A stretch of DNA of 64,000 bases, taken from Breznakia pachnodae (GTDB taxonomy: Bacteria; Bacillota_I; Bacilli_A; Erysipelotrichales; Erysipelotrichaceae). Of the stretch, positions 9,846-19,462 are shown in pieces. The position numbers and the translations under genes are program-made. Location: assembly GCF_030814225.1 (NCBI RefSeq), contig NZ_JAUSUR010000002.1:495543-559542 (forward strand). The letters run 5' to 3'. Numbering within the stretch: position 1 is the stretch's first letter; the number at the start of each line of letters is the position of its first letter. A model generated the notes under the pieces. That model ran no database searches and was not told the origin of the DNA. It worked only from the letters and a program-made list of their open reading frames with translations.

Positions 9846-12713
9846 ATGAAATCGAATAAACAAAAAATATTAATGAGTTTGCTTGCTGTTGGAATGTTAT
9901 TTAGTTTAACAACAGCAAATGCAATTACAGCAAATGAATTAGAAGAAGAAAATAATGAAATACATGAAGAACAAGAAACAGTTGAAGAAGAGATAATTGA
10001 TGAAACAGAGATTCAAGAAGAAATCGTTATTGATGTGAATAATGAAGTAACAGAAGAAGAAACAGCGCCTGAAGAGGTTGTTACAACATCACAAACTCTA
10101 GATGTAAATCCTACATCTGGAATTGTTGCAACAAGTGCGTCTTTAGAAGCTGATGTAACAACGCTGGCACAAGCATTTCCAGATGCTAACTTTAGAACAT
10201 TTGTAGGTAAAACGGTTTTAGGAAATGCTAGTTATGATGATAGTACAGATAGTGGAAATAAGTTAACAACTGCAGATATTACTAAAATTACAGCAAGAAC
10301 AGGGGTGTCTATATCAAATTTAAACATTGAATCATTAGATGGAATTAAATACTTCACCAGTCTTACTAGTTTATCATGTGGTGGGAACTTATTAACAGAA
10401 TTAGATGTATCAATGCTTACTAACTTGAAGACTATAAATTGTTCTAGCAATCAACTAGTAAGTTTGAATGTATCGAATCTAACAAATCTAACAAGTTTAA
10501 ATTGTATAAAAAACCAATTAGTAGAATTGGATGTATCGACATTAATAAACTTAAAAACTTTGACGTGTACAACTAATCAATTAACAAGCTTAGATGTATC
10601 AAATTTGATTAATTTGGAAACATTGACATGTACTGGAAATCAAATAAGTGCATTAGATATAACTGCATTAAACGATTTAACAACATTAACATGTAATTCT
10701 AATAAAATCAAAGAGCTAGATTTATCAAATTCTATAAACTTAACTACATTAATATGCAGTAGTAATTTGATAGAAGAATTAGATGTATCTGCGCTAGCAA
10801 ACTTAACATATTTAAATTGTAATATTAATCAACTTAGTACATTAGATGTATCGAATCTAATCAATTTAGAGACATTGCATTGTGGAACAAATAACTTAAC
10901 AAGTTTAGATTTAACAAATTTGGGGAATTTGAAAGTTTTAGGGTGTGGAAAAAATAATTTAACAGAATTAGATGTAACAAATTTAACAGATTTAACGCAA
11001 ATTAATTTTCAATCTAATAAAATAACATCAATTGATTTATCAAATAACCATAAATTAACGAGCATTCAATGTTATATCAATCCAATTAGTAAGATAGTAA
11101 TTTCAGAAGCTGCGAAACCAAATATTACAACTTTTAATTACCGCTCAACTAACATTGAATCGATTGATTTAACTAACTTTACTTCATTGACAGGAACTCT
11201 TGCAATGACTAAATCAACAAATGCAAACTTAAGTCAGTTGGGAGCTTTATATGTAACAGGTAGTAGACCATATACAGATACATCAATGGTGCGTGTACTT
11301 GCAGATGTGGGATCAATTAGTTGGGATGCAGGTACAGGATATTATGTAATTCCAGCAAACTGTAACGCAACATATGGCTTTAGTGTAACTTCTCCCTCTT
11401 CTAATGGGTTTTCGAGTCAGGAAAATGTAGATTCATTACCAAATGGAGGATTAATGGATGATGAAGGAAACCTTATTCCAGGTGCTACTCTAGCAGATGT
11501 ATTATCAGATGGCACAATTAAAGTTCCTGCAGGTGGAACTATTGCAACACCAAACGGTACCTATACTTTTGATGGAGAAGCAACAATTAAAGATGGTGTG
11601 ATTACAACAAAAGACTCATACATGTTTGAAAAGAATATCTCAGTATATGATGAAGCAACAGATAGTTATGTAGCAGATATTAGTGCAATTAAAACAGTAG
11701 TAGATGTGAAAGATGGAACATCATCATCAATTGATTCAATTACTGGTGAAATGGATGTTACTGCTGGATCTGTTGTTACTAACAACAATGGAGATAAAAC
11801 ATATCTTACAGACAAAGGAACTGTAGATACAGATGGTAATGTAATCAGTGATGGAACAATGATTAGTGTTCCTGCTGATAAAACAGGAGAAGTTACGACT
11901 GATGGTAATGGAAATACAGTATTACCAGGAGGAAGTATTGTAAGTGACAACGGAGAAGAAGTTGCATATCCAGGTACAATAGTGATTGATAAAGATGATA
12001 ATTCAATTACGTATCTTCCAGTTGATAGTTTACTAAATGAAGATGGAACAAATCTTGCATCTGGAATTGATCAAAAAGCAATTGATGATGCACAAGCAAT
12101 TGTTGATCAAATGACAGATAGTAATCTAAAAACAGAATTACAAGATAAGATTAATACTGCTCAAGATATGTTAGATGCTAAAAATGCAGTAGATGATTTA
12201 TTCAATGATAAGAAAGATAATCTTGCTGAGGACGTTACTCAGAAAGATATTGATGATGCAAAAGACTTAGTGAATAAGCTTCCAGATGGAGAGTTAAAAG
12301 AAGAACTACAAAAAGAACTAGATAAAGCACAAGATATGCTGAATGCTAAAAATGCTGTGGAAGACTTATTGGACAAAGATGGTAATTTAAACACTGGTGT
12401 AACGCAAGAGGATATTGATAATGCACAGGATTTAGTAAATAAACTACCGGATGGAGAATTGAAAGATCAACTTCAAACAATTATTGATGATGCACAAAAA
12501 CAATTAGATGAGAAAAATAATCCAATTGTGAATCCATCAACAAAACCTACAACATCAGTACCAGTTCAAAAACCTAGTGTTGCAGGTAGTTCAACAACTG
12601 GAAATAATGTTGATACTTCAGATACTACAAACCTATCTCTGTATTTAGGAATGTTAGTAGTATCATTATCTGGATTAGTAATAGTGTTAAAACGAAACAA
12701 AGCAAAAAACTAA
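9846..12713 (+). CDS. Internalin-like LRR surface protein, unit 3
   Basis: 955 residues; AAGGAGG precedes the ATG. Signal peptide at about 1-28, then an acidic stretch to about 75. The LRR block differs in type from units 1, 2, 6 and 7: about eleven short repeats of about 21 residues (LDVSNLTNLTSLNCxxNQL) at about 155-390, of the kind seen in internalin/BspA-like bacterial proteins. The GGLMDDEGNLIPGAT beta region follows (about 535-720), then three helical repeats (GIDQKAIDDAQ, DVTQKDIDDAK, GVTQEDIDNAQ). The tail has a Pro/Ser/Thr spacer, VDTSDTTN, hydrophobic helix and KRNK. The middle and C-terminal half match units 1 and 2 while the LRR block does not, so the LRR module appears to have been exchanged. 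Probably wall-anchored. Confidence 0.85.
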   Translation: MKSNKQKILMSLLAVGMLFSLTTANAITANELEEENNEIHEEQETVEEEIIDETEIQEEIVIDVNNEVTEEETAPEEVVTTSQTLDVNPTSGIVATSASLEADVTTLAQAFPDANFRTFVGKTVLGNASYDDSTDSGNKLTTADITKITARTGVSISNLNIESLDGIKYFTSLTSLSCGGNLLTELDVSMLTNLKTINCSSNQLVSLNVSNLTNLTSLNCIKNQLVELDVSTLINLKTLTCTTNQLTSLDVSNLINLETLTCTGNQISALDITALNDLTTLTCNSNKIKELDLSNSINLTTLICSSNLIEELDVSALANLTYLNCNINQLSTLDVSNLINLETLHCGTNNLTSLDLTNLGNLKVLGCGKNNLTELDVTNLTDLTQINFQSNKITSIDLSNNHKLTSIQCYINPISKIVISEAAKPNITTFNYRSTNIESIDLTNFTSLTGTLAMTKSTNANLSQLGALYVTGSRPYTDTSMVRVLADVGSISWDAGTGYYVIPANCNATYGFSVTSPSSNGFSSQENVDSLPNGGLMDDEGNLIPGATLADVLSDGTIKVPAGGTIATPNGTYTFDGEATIKDGVITTKDSYMFEKNISVYDEATDSYVADISAIKTVVDVKDGTSSSIDSITGEMDVTAGSVVTNNNGDKTYLTDKGTVDTDGNVISDGTMISVPADKTGEVTTDGNGNTVLPGGSIVSDNGEEVAYPGTIVIDKDDNSITYLPVDSLLNEDGTNLASGIDQKAIDDAQAIVDQMTDSNLKTELQDKINTAQDMLDAKNAVDDLFNDKKDNLAEDVTQKDIDDAKDLVNKLPDGELKEELQKELDKAQDMLNAKNAVEDLLDKDGNLNTGVTQEDIDNAQDLVNKLPDGELKDQLQTIIDDAQKQLDEKNNPIVNPSTKPTTSVPVQKPSVAGSSTTGNNVDTSDTTNLSLYLGMLVVSLSGLVIVLKRNKAKN

Positions 12714-12724
12714 AGTATAGCAAA

Positions 12725-12752
12725 GGAATTGTCGATTAAGGCAATTCTTTTT
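12725..12752 (+). terminator. Intrinsic terminator after unit 3
   Basis: Stem GAATTG / CAATTC with a ten-base loop and five T. Confidence 0.65.
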
Positions 12753-12854
12753 GCATATTCACGCATAATTCACATACAGTTTAAAGTGAGTTCAAAAAAG
12801 GTATATATAATCATTGTAAATACTACAAGAAATCCAAGATAGAAAGAGGTACAT

Positions 12855-13778
12855 ATGAAGGAGTATATACTGAAAGAGAATGAAGATGGCAGTAAGATTA
12901 CCGTACGTGATGTTCAATTGATTCTTCTGGATATGCTGAAGGACATTGATGTGATTTGTAGGAAGCATAATATTCCATATTATATGACTGGTGGCTCTTG
13001 TTTAGGAGCAGTACGTCATGAAGGATTTATTCCATGGGATGACGATGCTGATATTGGAATGCTATATGATGACTATCTGCGGTTTATTGATATCCTTAAG
13101 AAGGAATTAGATAGTGATCAGTATTATTTTCAATGCTTTGATACTCATAAAGAATATAATGTATGTATTCCCGCAATGAAAATAAGAAAACGTGGTACTT
13201 ATGTTAAAGAAGCAAATACACTATTAAGGAACCGTTGTGAGGATGGTGATGGCTTATTTATTGATGTATTTGTAATTGACTATATTAATGAAAAAAAGAG
13301 TATAGATTTCCTTCATCGCATGAAATCTTACTTATATATGAGCGCGATTACTCTATTAGAAAACATTGGTTTCCATCCCTATAAGATAAAACGGCGATTT
13401 GTAGATTTCGCAAGAAACTATTCTTATAAAAATCGTAATAGTAATCTTATTGGCTTAGATCTTACTTGGACATTTAACTCTCCGTTTCACCCAGTTGTCT
13501 ATCGAAAAGATGAAATATTTCCTATTCAATATCATAAATTCGAAGACACAGAATTACCAATACCAAAGCAACCAGAAAAACTACTCAATGTTCAGGTTGC
13601 AGTAAACCATATGTCGTTTCCTCCCCTACATATGCAAAAACCAAAACATATTGTAGATGTAAATTTAAATGGTGAAGAAAGTACCATTGAAGATACAAAA
13701 CGAAATAACTATACAGTTCGTATCCTTGTCGCTACAATTTTGTTTATTTTAATCATTCTTCCAAAATTTGATTGTTAA
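12855..13778 (+). CDS. LicD-family phosphotransferase
   Basis: 307 residues. The N-terminal two thirds match the LicD family (nucleotidyltransferase fold; transfer of phosphocholine or related groups to cell-surface glycans): GGSCLGAVRHEGFIPWDDDA at about 46-65 contains the family's metal-binding Asp cluster, and GLFIDVFVID is near 131. The C terminus ends in a hydrophobic segment (VRILVATILFILIILP, about 287-302), suggesting membrane attachment. It stands alone between units 3 and 4 with its own terminator, so it is not obviously part of the sigma/surface pairs, but both concern the cell surface. The substrate cannot be assigned; no choline-uptake or cytidylyltransferase genes are nearby. 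Confidence 0.8.
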   Translation: MKEYILKENEDGSKITVRDVQLILLDMLKDIDVICRKHNIPYYMTGGSCLGAVRHEGFIPWDDDADIGMLYDDYLRFIDILKKELDSDQYYFQCFDTHKEYNVCIPAMKIRKRGTYVKEANTLLRNRCEDGDGLFIDVFVIDYINEKKSIDFLHRMKSYLYMSAITLLENIGFHPYKIKRRFVDFARNYSYKNRNSNLIGLDLTWTFNSPFHPVVYRKDEIFPIQYHKFEDTELPIPKQPEKLLNVQVAVNHMSFPPLHMQKPKHIVDVNLNGEESTIEDTKRNNYTVRILVATILFILIILPKFDC

Positions 13779-13792
13779 TAATTTAAATCATT

Positions 13793-13836
13793 AAAAAATT
13801 CTAGATTCTACTAATAATAGAGTCTAGAATTTTTTT
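13793..13836 (+). terminator. Intrinsic terminator after licD-like gene
   Basis: Long stem with arms AAAAAATTCTAGA and TCTAGAATTTTTT, and further pairing TTCTA/TAGAG inside. Confidence 0.85.
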
Positions 13837-13847
13837 GTATTAAAAAC

Positions 13848-13875
13848 TGAACGTTAAGTGCTTTAATTACGACTA
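13848..13875 (+). promoter_or_regulatory. ECF-type promoter P1 of unit 4
   Basis: TGAACG (13848-13853), 16-nt spacer, CGACTA (13870-13875). Confidence 0.75.
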
Positions 13876-13917
13876 ATTATTGCGTAACATAACAAAATAA
13901 AAAAGATAAATAAAAAG

Positions 13918-13945
13918 CGAACCCTTTAAAAAAAATAAGCGTGTT
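13918..13945 (+). promoter_or_regulatory. Second ECF-like element P2 of unit 4
   Basis: CGAACC (13918-13923), 16-nt spacer, CGTGTT (13940-13945). The spacer contains a run of eight A (13928-13935); a slip there would change the spacer length. Confidence 0.45.
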
Positions 13946-13952
13946 AGTAGTA

Positions 13953-14011
13953 GGGTAAGCTGTTAATAGTTATTAAGGAGGGCGAAATAATGGATAAGGT
14001 AGAACTTACCC
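13953..14011 (+). promoter_or_regulatory. Leader stem enclosing RBS and start codon, unit 4
   Basis: GGGTAAG (13953-13959) pairs with CTTACCC (14005-14011), seven pairs; the eighth base is C instead of T, so this copy is one pair shorter. AAGGAGGG (13975-13982) and the ATG (13990) lie in the loop. Confidence 0.55.
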
Positions 14012-15327
14012 AGATTGTTAAAGAAGTTCAAAAAGACATAGGGCAATTTGAGTTATTATACTCACAGATTATAAATAAAGTATATTTTTGGTGCTATACA
14101 GTTGTTCCAAACGAAACAATAGCAAAAGATATGACACAAGAGGCAATTATTCGAATCTATACTAAGATTAGAGAAGTAAAAAAACCTCAATACTTCACTT
14201 CATGGATGTATCGTGTTGTAAGAAATACCTGTATTTCTTATCTTAGAAACAATAAAAAATATGAATCAGAATTTCTATATAATGATGGATATAATGAAGA
14301 TTTTGAAATCAATATAGTTGAAGAAAGAAAAGATAATTTACCTGAAGATGCATATGATTTAAAAGAGACAAAGAATCTAGTTATAAATTTTATAAATAAC
14401 CTTCCTAAAAAACAGAAAGAAGTAATTACCCTTTACTATCTAGAAGAATTTAAAGTAGAAGAAATTGCATCAATTTTAGATTATAATGCAGGATCAGTTA
14501 AATCAAGATTACATGCAGGCAGAAAGAATCTGGAACAACAAATTAATGAGTATCAGAAAAAAAACAATGTAAAACTATACAATGTAGCGATATTCTCACT
14601 ACTTGGATTAATCCTTTCTGAATATCGAGACGAGGTTTGCAGTAACCAGAATTTAGCCTATGACCAAACAATGTATCCTACAAATAATATATCCTTTCTA
14701 GGGAGGATTTTAAATTTACTATCAGGAAAAGTAATTATCGCATCAATATCAGTGATTGTGGTAGGGGTAGCAACAATTACTTATTTAAATTATCATGATG
14801 AAATAATCGATTTGAATAATGTTAATCCATCAAAGCATAATGTAAAACTTGATGAAGAAATAAGAAAAAATCCATATATAGATAGTATTTCTTATGTTTC
14901 GTTTCCATCAAGAACATCTCGTAATGTTTTAATCGTATTGGAAAATGAAACTAAGCAAGAAATTGAAATTTTGTTTAATGAGCAAGAAATTACTTATAGA
15001 AAAGATGGAAAAAATATTGTACTTCAGGTTATGGAGAACGGAACCTATTCAATTATTGTGGACGATACAGAAATAGCATTTGATATAGATTTAATTCAGA
15101 AAAATGCCCCTGAATTAATAAGTGTTGATAATTATGGAGATTACATAAAGTTAAATATAAATGATGAATTATCACAAATAGACTACAAAAAATCATATGT
15201 AAGTTATCGAGGAAAATCTTATATGATTGGTAAAGACTTAATAATTAATGAAGTTTTTCAAGGTGAAGCAGAAGTTGTTTTATTTAATAGAGAAGGATTG
15301 CATATAGGATATGATATTGAACTTTAG
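13990..15327 (+). CDS. Membrane-tethered ECF sigma factor, unit 4
   Basis: 445 residues. Region 2 (about 15-90) includes DMTQEAIIRIY and FTSWMYRVVRN; region 4 (about 137-182) has LPKKQKEVITLYY and GSVKSRLHAGRKN. The patch IFSLLGLILSEYRDE is at about 201-215 and the transmembrane helix at about 247-266. The outer domain diverges a little: YVSFPSRTSRNVL replaces the usual TFPTRT, but NDELSQIDY is kept. The recognition helix is the same as in units 1 and 6 at the HAGR end, so cross-recognition between units is plausible. It sits 43 nt upstream of its surface gene. Confidence 0.88.
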   Translation: MDKVELTQIVKEVQKDIGQFELLYSQIINKVYFWCYTVVPNETIAKDMTQEAIIRIYTKIREVKKPQYFTSWMYRVVRNTCISYLRNNKKYESEFLYNDGYNEDFEINIVEERKDNLPEDAYDLKETKNLVINFINNLPKKQKEVITLYYLEEFKVEEIASILDYNAGSVKSRLHAGRKNLEQQINEYQKKNNVKLYNVAIFSLLGLILSEYRDEVCSNQNLAYDQTMYPTNNISFLGRILNLLSGKVIIASISVIVVGVATITYLNYHDEIIDLNNVNPSKHNVKLDEEIRKNPYIDSISYVSFPSRTSRNVLIVLENETKQEIEILFNEQEITYRKDGKNIVLQVMENGTYSIIVDDTEIAFDIDLIQKNAPELISVDNYGDYIKLNINDELSQIDYKKSYVSYRGKSYMIGKDLIINEVFQGEAEVVLFNREGLHIGYDIEL

Positions 15328-15370
15328 TAAATATGAGATATGAATAAAAGATAAAATGGAGGAATTATAA

Positions 15371-17848
15371 ATGAAATCAAAGATTAGAAAAATATCAATG
15401 TTCGCCTTGATTGCTGGTTTACTAGTAACGCTGGCAGGACGTAATATAATCAAAGCAGAAGAAGATCCTACAGATGAAGTAGTGGTTGAAGAACAGACTG
15501 CAGAAGAGGTAGTAGAAAAAGAAGAAACTGAAGAAATAGAAAACGTTGCTGATAATGAAGCACCAGTGCAAACATTATCTATCGTTGCACCAATGACAAC
15601 AGGTGTTAGCACACTAGTTCCTGAGACAACTACTTTAGGTCAAGCTTTTCCAGATGCTAATTTTAGAAAATGGGTAGCTGAAACTGGATTAAGTCTATCA
15701 TCATATGATGAAAACACAGTGCTTACCACAGCGAATGTTAATAGAATAAAAACAATAGCATTAGTTAGAGTTAGTAATAGTGAAATTGAGTCTTTAGAGG
15801 GGATTAAGCATTTTACAGGAATGACACAACTGACTGCTTCTGGTAATAAGTTAACAGAACTTGACTTAACAGGGCTTTCAAATTTAACTACACTAACAAT
15901 TTCATCTAATGAAATTAGTACCCTTAATATTACTGGTGTAACAGGACTAACAAGTTTACTGGCACACAATAATAAGCTAACAAGTTTAGATGTATCAGCT
16001 TTATCAAGTTTACAAACATTACAAGTATCAAACAATCAGTTATCAAGCTTGGATGTATCAATGCTTAATAGCTTAGTAACGTTAAATGTACATGAAAACC
16101 CAATTAGTGAATTGAATATTTCAAATGCTTCTAAAGCGACATTAGCAACACTTCACTATCGTAATACAAATATTCCAAGTTTAGATTTAACAGGATTCAC
16201 TGCCCTTACTACAGTGTCAGTAACAAAATCTACTGGAGGGAATTTAAGTTTACTTAGTGGACTACAAGTTTCAGGTAGTCGTGAATGGGAAGACAGATAT
16301 ATGATTCGTCTTTACTATACAACAGGTGCATTAACTAGAGATGCAGCAACAAATTATTATATTATTGCACCATCTATGGGAGTTGAATATAAATTCCATA
16401 TTCCTTTAGGTGATAGAGTACAAGGTTCTATCGATACACCACAAGTTGCTTTGCCTGAAGGTGGAATCTTGGATGATGAAGGTAACTTAATTGTAGGAGC
16501 AAATGCTTCAAACATTGCAGGAGATGGAACAATCACGCTTCCTACTGGTGGAACAATCATTACTCCTGAGGGAACATTTACATTTAGTGGAAGTGTTTCT
16601 ATAAAAGATGGAATTATTACTACAAATGACAGTTATACATATGGTAAAAATACCGCAACATACGATGAAGGAACAGGAATAAGTACAGGAAATGTTGGTG
16701 ATGTAACAACAATAGTGGAACCAGGAGAAGGTTCAGTATCAATTTCAACAATCGGAAGTGGATCTACAATTCCTGAAGGGACTATAATCACAAATGATGC
16801 AGGAAATAAAGTGTATGCATTAGATGGTGGAAATGTTGATTCTGAAGGTAATGTTACATCAAATGGAACCGTTATTAGTGTTCCATCAGATAAAGTGGGA
16901 AATATCTCAACCGATGGAGATGGAAAAATATCATTACTAGCAGGAAGTATTGTAAGCAATAATGGTGAAGATGTATCTTATCCAGGAACAATAGTTTATA
17001 ATCCAGAAGATAATAGTGTTAAGTATTTACCAGTTGATGGATTATTCAATGAAGATGGAACATTAAAAGATGGTGTTACGCAAGAAGATATTACAAATTC
17101 TAAGGATTTTGTAAATGGATTAGATGATAGTGCTTTAAAAACAGAATTACAAAATAAAGTAGAAGAAGCACAAAAAGAGTTAGATGAAAGAAATGCTGAA
17201 AAAGCAGTAGAAGATTTATTTGATGAAGATGGAAACATCAAAGATACTGTAACGCAAGACGATATTGATAATGCACAAGATCTAGTTAATAAAGTAAAAG
17301 ATGAAGATAAGAAGAAAGAACTTCAAGACAAACTAGATGAAGCACAAAAACAATATGATGAAAACCACTTTATAGTATTAGAAGCATTCAAAACATTTAC
17401 TGGTATGGGAACAGTAAGTACAAAGATTGATGCACCAGTAGAAAAATTCTCCAAAGTATATGTAGATGGAAAAGAACTAGATGCAAGTAATTATGAAGTA
17501 ACAAGTGGAAGTACAGTAATTACATTAAAGGAATCATACTTAAAAACATTAGCGAATGGTACGTATGATGTGGAAGTAGAATTTGTAAGTGGAGCAAGAG
17601 TAAATTCTCCATTAACAGTAGATGTGAAATCAAACCCATCAAAACCTCCAGTGACAACAGATCCAACGCCAACTATCCCTGGAAATCCTACTACTTCTAA
17701 TCCAAGTATTGATCCAAGTAATTCTTCAACAAGTGGAAGTGGTGTAAACTCAGGAGATACAACAAACAACACATTGTATTTTATGATGTTAGTATCTTCA
17801 TTAGCAATATTAGGATTGTATGCTAAAAAAAGAAAAGCAGTTAAGTAA
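15371..17848 (+). CDS. Internalin-like LRR surface protein, unit 4
   Basis: 825 residues. Signal peptide (about 1-29), acidic stretch (about 30-62), then LTELDLTGLSNLTTLT-type short LRRs (about 140-270). The beta region has GGILDDEGNLIVGAN (near 370) and PAGT/LAGSIVSNNGE-type strands. Only two helical repeats follow (GVTQEDITNSK, TVTQDDIDNAQ). A domain shared only with units 5 and 7 comes next (about 670-755): TKIDAPVEKFSKVYVDGK, NYEVTSGSTVITLKESYLKT and VEFVSGA, which resembles X2/Ig-like modules. The tail is a Pro/Thr-rich spacer, VNSGDTTNN, hydrophobic helix and KKRK. The repeat number and added module suggest a length-adjusting stalk. No catalytic motif is visible. Confidence 0.85.
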   Translation: MKSKIRKISMFALIAGLLVTLAGRNIIKAEEDPTDEVVVEEQTAEEVVEKEETEEIENVADNEAPVQTLSIVAPMTTGVSTLVPETTTLGQAFPDANFRKWVAETGLSLSSYDENTVLTTANVNRIKTIALVRVSNSEIESLEGIKHFTGMTQLTASGNKLTELDLTGLSNLTTLTISSNEISTLNITGVTGLTSLLAHNNKLTSLDVSALSSLQTLQVSNNQLSSLDVSMLNSLVTLNVHENPISELNISNASKATLATLHYRNTNIPSLDLTGFTALTTVSVTKSTGGNLSLLSGLQVSGSREWEDRYMIRLYYTTGALTRDAATNYYIIAPSMGVEYKFHIPLGDRVQGSIDTPQVALPEGGILDDEGNLIVGANASNIAGDGTITLPTGGTIITPEGTFTFSGSVSIKDGIITTNDSYTYGKNTATYDEGTGISTGNVGDVTTIVEPGEGSVSISTIGSGSTIPEGTIITNDAGNKVYALDGGNVDSEGNVTSNGTVISVPSDKVGNISTDGDGKISLLAGSIVSNNGEDVSYPGTIVYNPEDNSVKYLPVDGLFNEDGTLKDGVTQEDITNSKDFVNGLDDSALKTELQNKVEEAQKELDERNAEKAVEDLFDEDGNIKDTVTQDDIDNAQDLVNKVKDEDKKKELQDKLDEAQKQYDENHFIVLEAFKTFTGMGTVSTKIDAPVEKFSKVYVDGKELDASNYEVTSGSTVITLKESYLKTLANGTYDVEVEFVSGARVNSPLTVDVKSNPSKPPVTTDPTPTIPGNPTTSNPSIDPSNSSTSGSGVNSGDTTNNTLYFMMLVSSLAILGLYAKKRKAVK

Positions 17849-17891
17849 TAACTATACATAAATTTAGAAAATAAATAATTATTAATCAAAG

Positions 17892-17922
17892 AAGATCATT
17901 GAGAAATTAATGGTCTTTTTTA
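17892..17922 (+). terminator. Intrinsic terminator after unit 4
   Basis: Stem GATCATT / AATGGTC with one U-G-type pair, followed by a T-run; P1 of unit 5 begins 11 nt later. Confidence 0.75.
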
Positions 17923-17932
17923 CATTAAATAA

Positions 17933-17960
17933 TGAACGATATAGGCAATATTTGCGACTA
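17933..17960 (+). promoter_or_regulatory. ECF-type promoter P1 of unit 5
   Basis: TGAACG (17933-17938), 16-nt spacer, CGACTA (17955-17960). Confidence 0.75.
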
Positions 17961-17997
17961 ATATGTGTAAATAAAAATCAATTTAATTGTTAAAAAA

Positions 17998-18025
17998 TGA
18001 ACCGATTGATAAATCTATGTATTTA
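17998..18025 (+). promoter_or_regulatory. Second ECF-like element P2 of unit 5
   Basis: TGAACC (17998-18003), 16-nt spacer, TATTTA (18020-18025). The second box also looks like a weak sigma-A -10. Confidence 0.45.
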
Positions 18026-18032
18026 AGTAATA

Positions 18033-18096
18033 GGGTAAGTGTTTTTTGATGATGCAAAGGAGGGCGAAACTATGGATAAGCGAGAGGAACTTACCC
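18033..18096 (+). promoter_or_regulatory. Leader stem enclosing RBS and start codon, unit 5
   Basis: GGGTAAGT (18033-18040) pairs perfectly with ACTTACCC (18089-18096). The pairing is kept although the loop is 48 nt, five or six longer than in units 2-4. Confidence 0.6.
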
Positions 18097-19421
18097 AGAT
18101 TGTCGAGACAGTTCAAAAAGACAGAGGACAATTTGAGTTACTATACTCACAGATAGTAAAAAAGGTTTACTTTTGGTGCTATAGCGTTATTGGAAATGAG
18201 AGTGATGCATTAGATGCTTCACAAGAAGCAATACTTCGTATTTACAATAAACTGCATACACTAAAAAATCCTGAAGGGTTTACATCATGGATGTATATTC
18301 TTGTGCGAAATATTTGCTATCGATATTTAGATAACAAAAAAAGAAAAGAATATGAGTTTTTCGATGACCATGAATTCTCAGGAAAACTTGAAGAAAACAT
18401 AATTGAATATAGAAGAGAAGCATTACCAAATGAAATCTATAATTTAAACGAAACAAAAAGAATTGTTGGCGAGTTTATTGAAAAGCTTCCAAAGAAACAA
18501 AAAGAAGTAATTATTCTTTATTATCTTGAAGAATTAAGTATTGGTGAAGTAGCTAAAATATTAGATCAGAGAGTAGGGACCATTAAATCAAGATTACATA
18601 CAGGAAGAAAGCAGATTGAAGATCAAGTAAATGAGTATGAGGAAAAGAATAATACAAAGTTGTATTCTCTTGCACTACTTCCATTGCTAGGATTATTCTT
18701 GCGCGAATATAGAGATGAGGTATGTGCCAGACAGGATTTAAGGTATGATAAAAATTTTCATGATCAAATCAAGGGTTCCCGATTCAGTAGAATAATAAAT
18801 ATTATTACAAATAATCTATACGTAATAATAGTCATAATTGTTATTGTTGGTCTCTTAAGTATGTTCGTATCCAATCAATCTGAGGATGCAGTAATTAAAA
18901 GTTTGAATATTGATTACTTACTTTCAGATGATTTAGAAATGTTCAACAAAGCAAATAGCAACCCTTATATTGAAAGTATTAGTTACTTAACTTTCCCAAC
19001 AAGAAATTCGCTTGAAGTAACGATAAAACTGAAAAAAGAAGTAGATCAAAAAGATATTCAAATTCTATCAGATAATCATCGTTTATTTTTTGAAAAGGAT
19101 GGAAATACAATTGTTATGAATATAACTGCGAATGGTAGATATTCAATTGTTATAAATGGAAAAATGGTAGGTTTTGAAATTACTTCAATTGATGAATATG
19201 CACCAGAGCTAATTGATGTAATTTATAATGAAGATTCGTTACAGTTAGTAATAAATGATGAAATGGGACAAATTGATTATGAAAAATCTTATATAGAAAA
19301 TAATGGAAAGATATACAAAATTGATGAAAGTTTAAGGATATATGGGTCATTTAAGGGATACACAAGAATTATCATTTTCAATCATGAAGAACTTCATATC
19401 GATTATGTAATAGATTTTTAA
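18072..19421 (+). CDS. Membrane-tethered ECF sigma factor, unit 5
   Basis: 449 residues from the ATG at 18072, chosen because AAAGGAGGG (18056-18064) lies just before it and because MDKREELTQ aligns with the other units; an upstream in-frame alternative at 18039 would begin inside the leader stem. Region 2 at about 16-90, region 4 at about 138-184 with the most divergent recognition helix of the set (LDQRVGTIKSRLHTGRKQ). Patch LLPLLGLFLREYRDE at about 202-216, transmembrane helix at about 249-266. The outer domain has YLTFPTRNSLEVT, IDEYAPEL and NDEMGQIDY. It is followed after 41 nt by its surface gene. Confidence 0.88.
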   Translation: MDKREELTQIVETVQKDRGQFELLYSQIVKKVYFWCYSVIGNESDALDASQEAILRIYNKLHTLKNPEGFTSWMYILVRNICYRYLDNKKRKEYEFFDDHEFSGKLEENIIEYRREALPNEIYNLNETKRIVGEFIEKLPKKQKEVIILYYLEELSIGEVAKILDQRVGTIKSRLHTGRKQIEDQVNEYEEKNNTKLYSLALLPLLGLFLREYRDEVCARQDLRYDKNFHDQIKGSRFSRIINIITNNLYVIIVIIVIVGLLSMFVSNQSEDAVIKSLNIDYLLSDDLEMFNKANSNPYIESISYLTFPTRNSLEVTIKLKKEVDQKDIQILSDNHRLFFEKDGNTIVMNITANGRYSIVINGKMVGFEITSIDEYAPELIDVIYNEDSLQLVINDEMGQIDYEKSYIENNGKIYKIDESLRIYGSFKGYTRIIIFNHEELHIDYVIDF

Positions 19422-19462
19422 TAAATGTGAGTATAAACGATAAAAATTATTAGGAGGAAATA

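Noticed and set aside
15280..17889. Several overlapping minus-strand ORFs across the unit 4 adhesin
   Set aside because: They are shadows of the Ser/Thr/Glu-rich coding strand and have no start signals.
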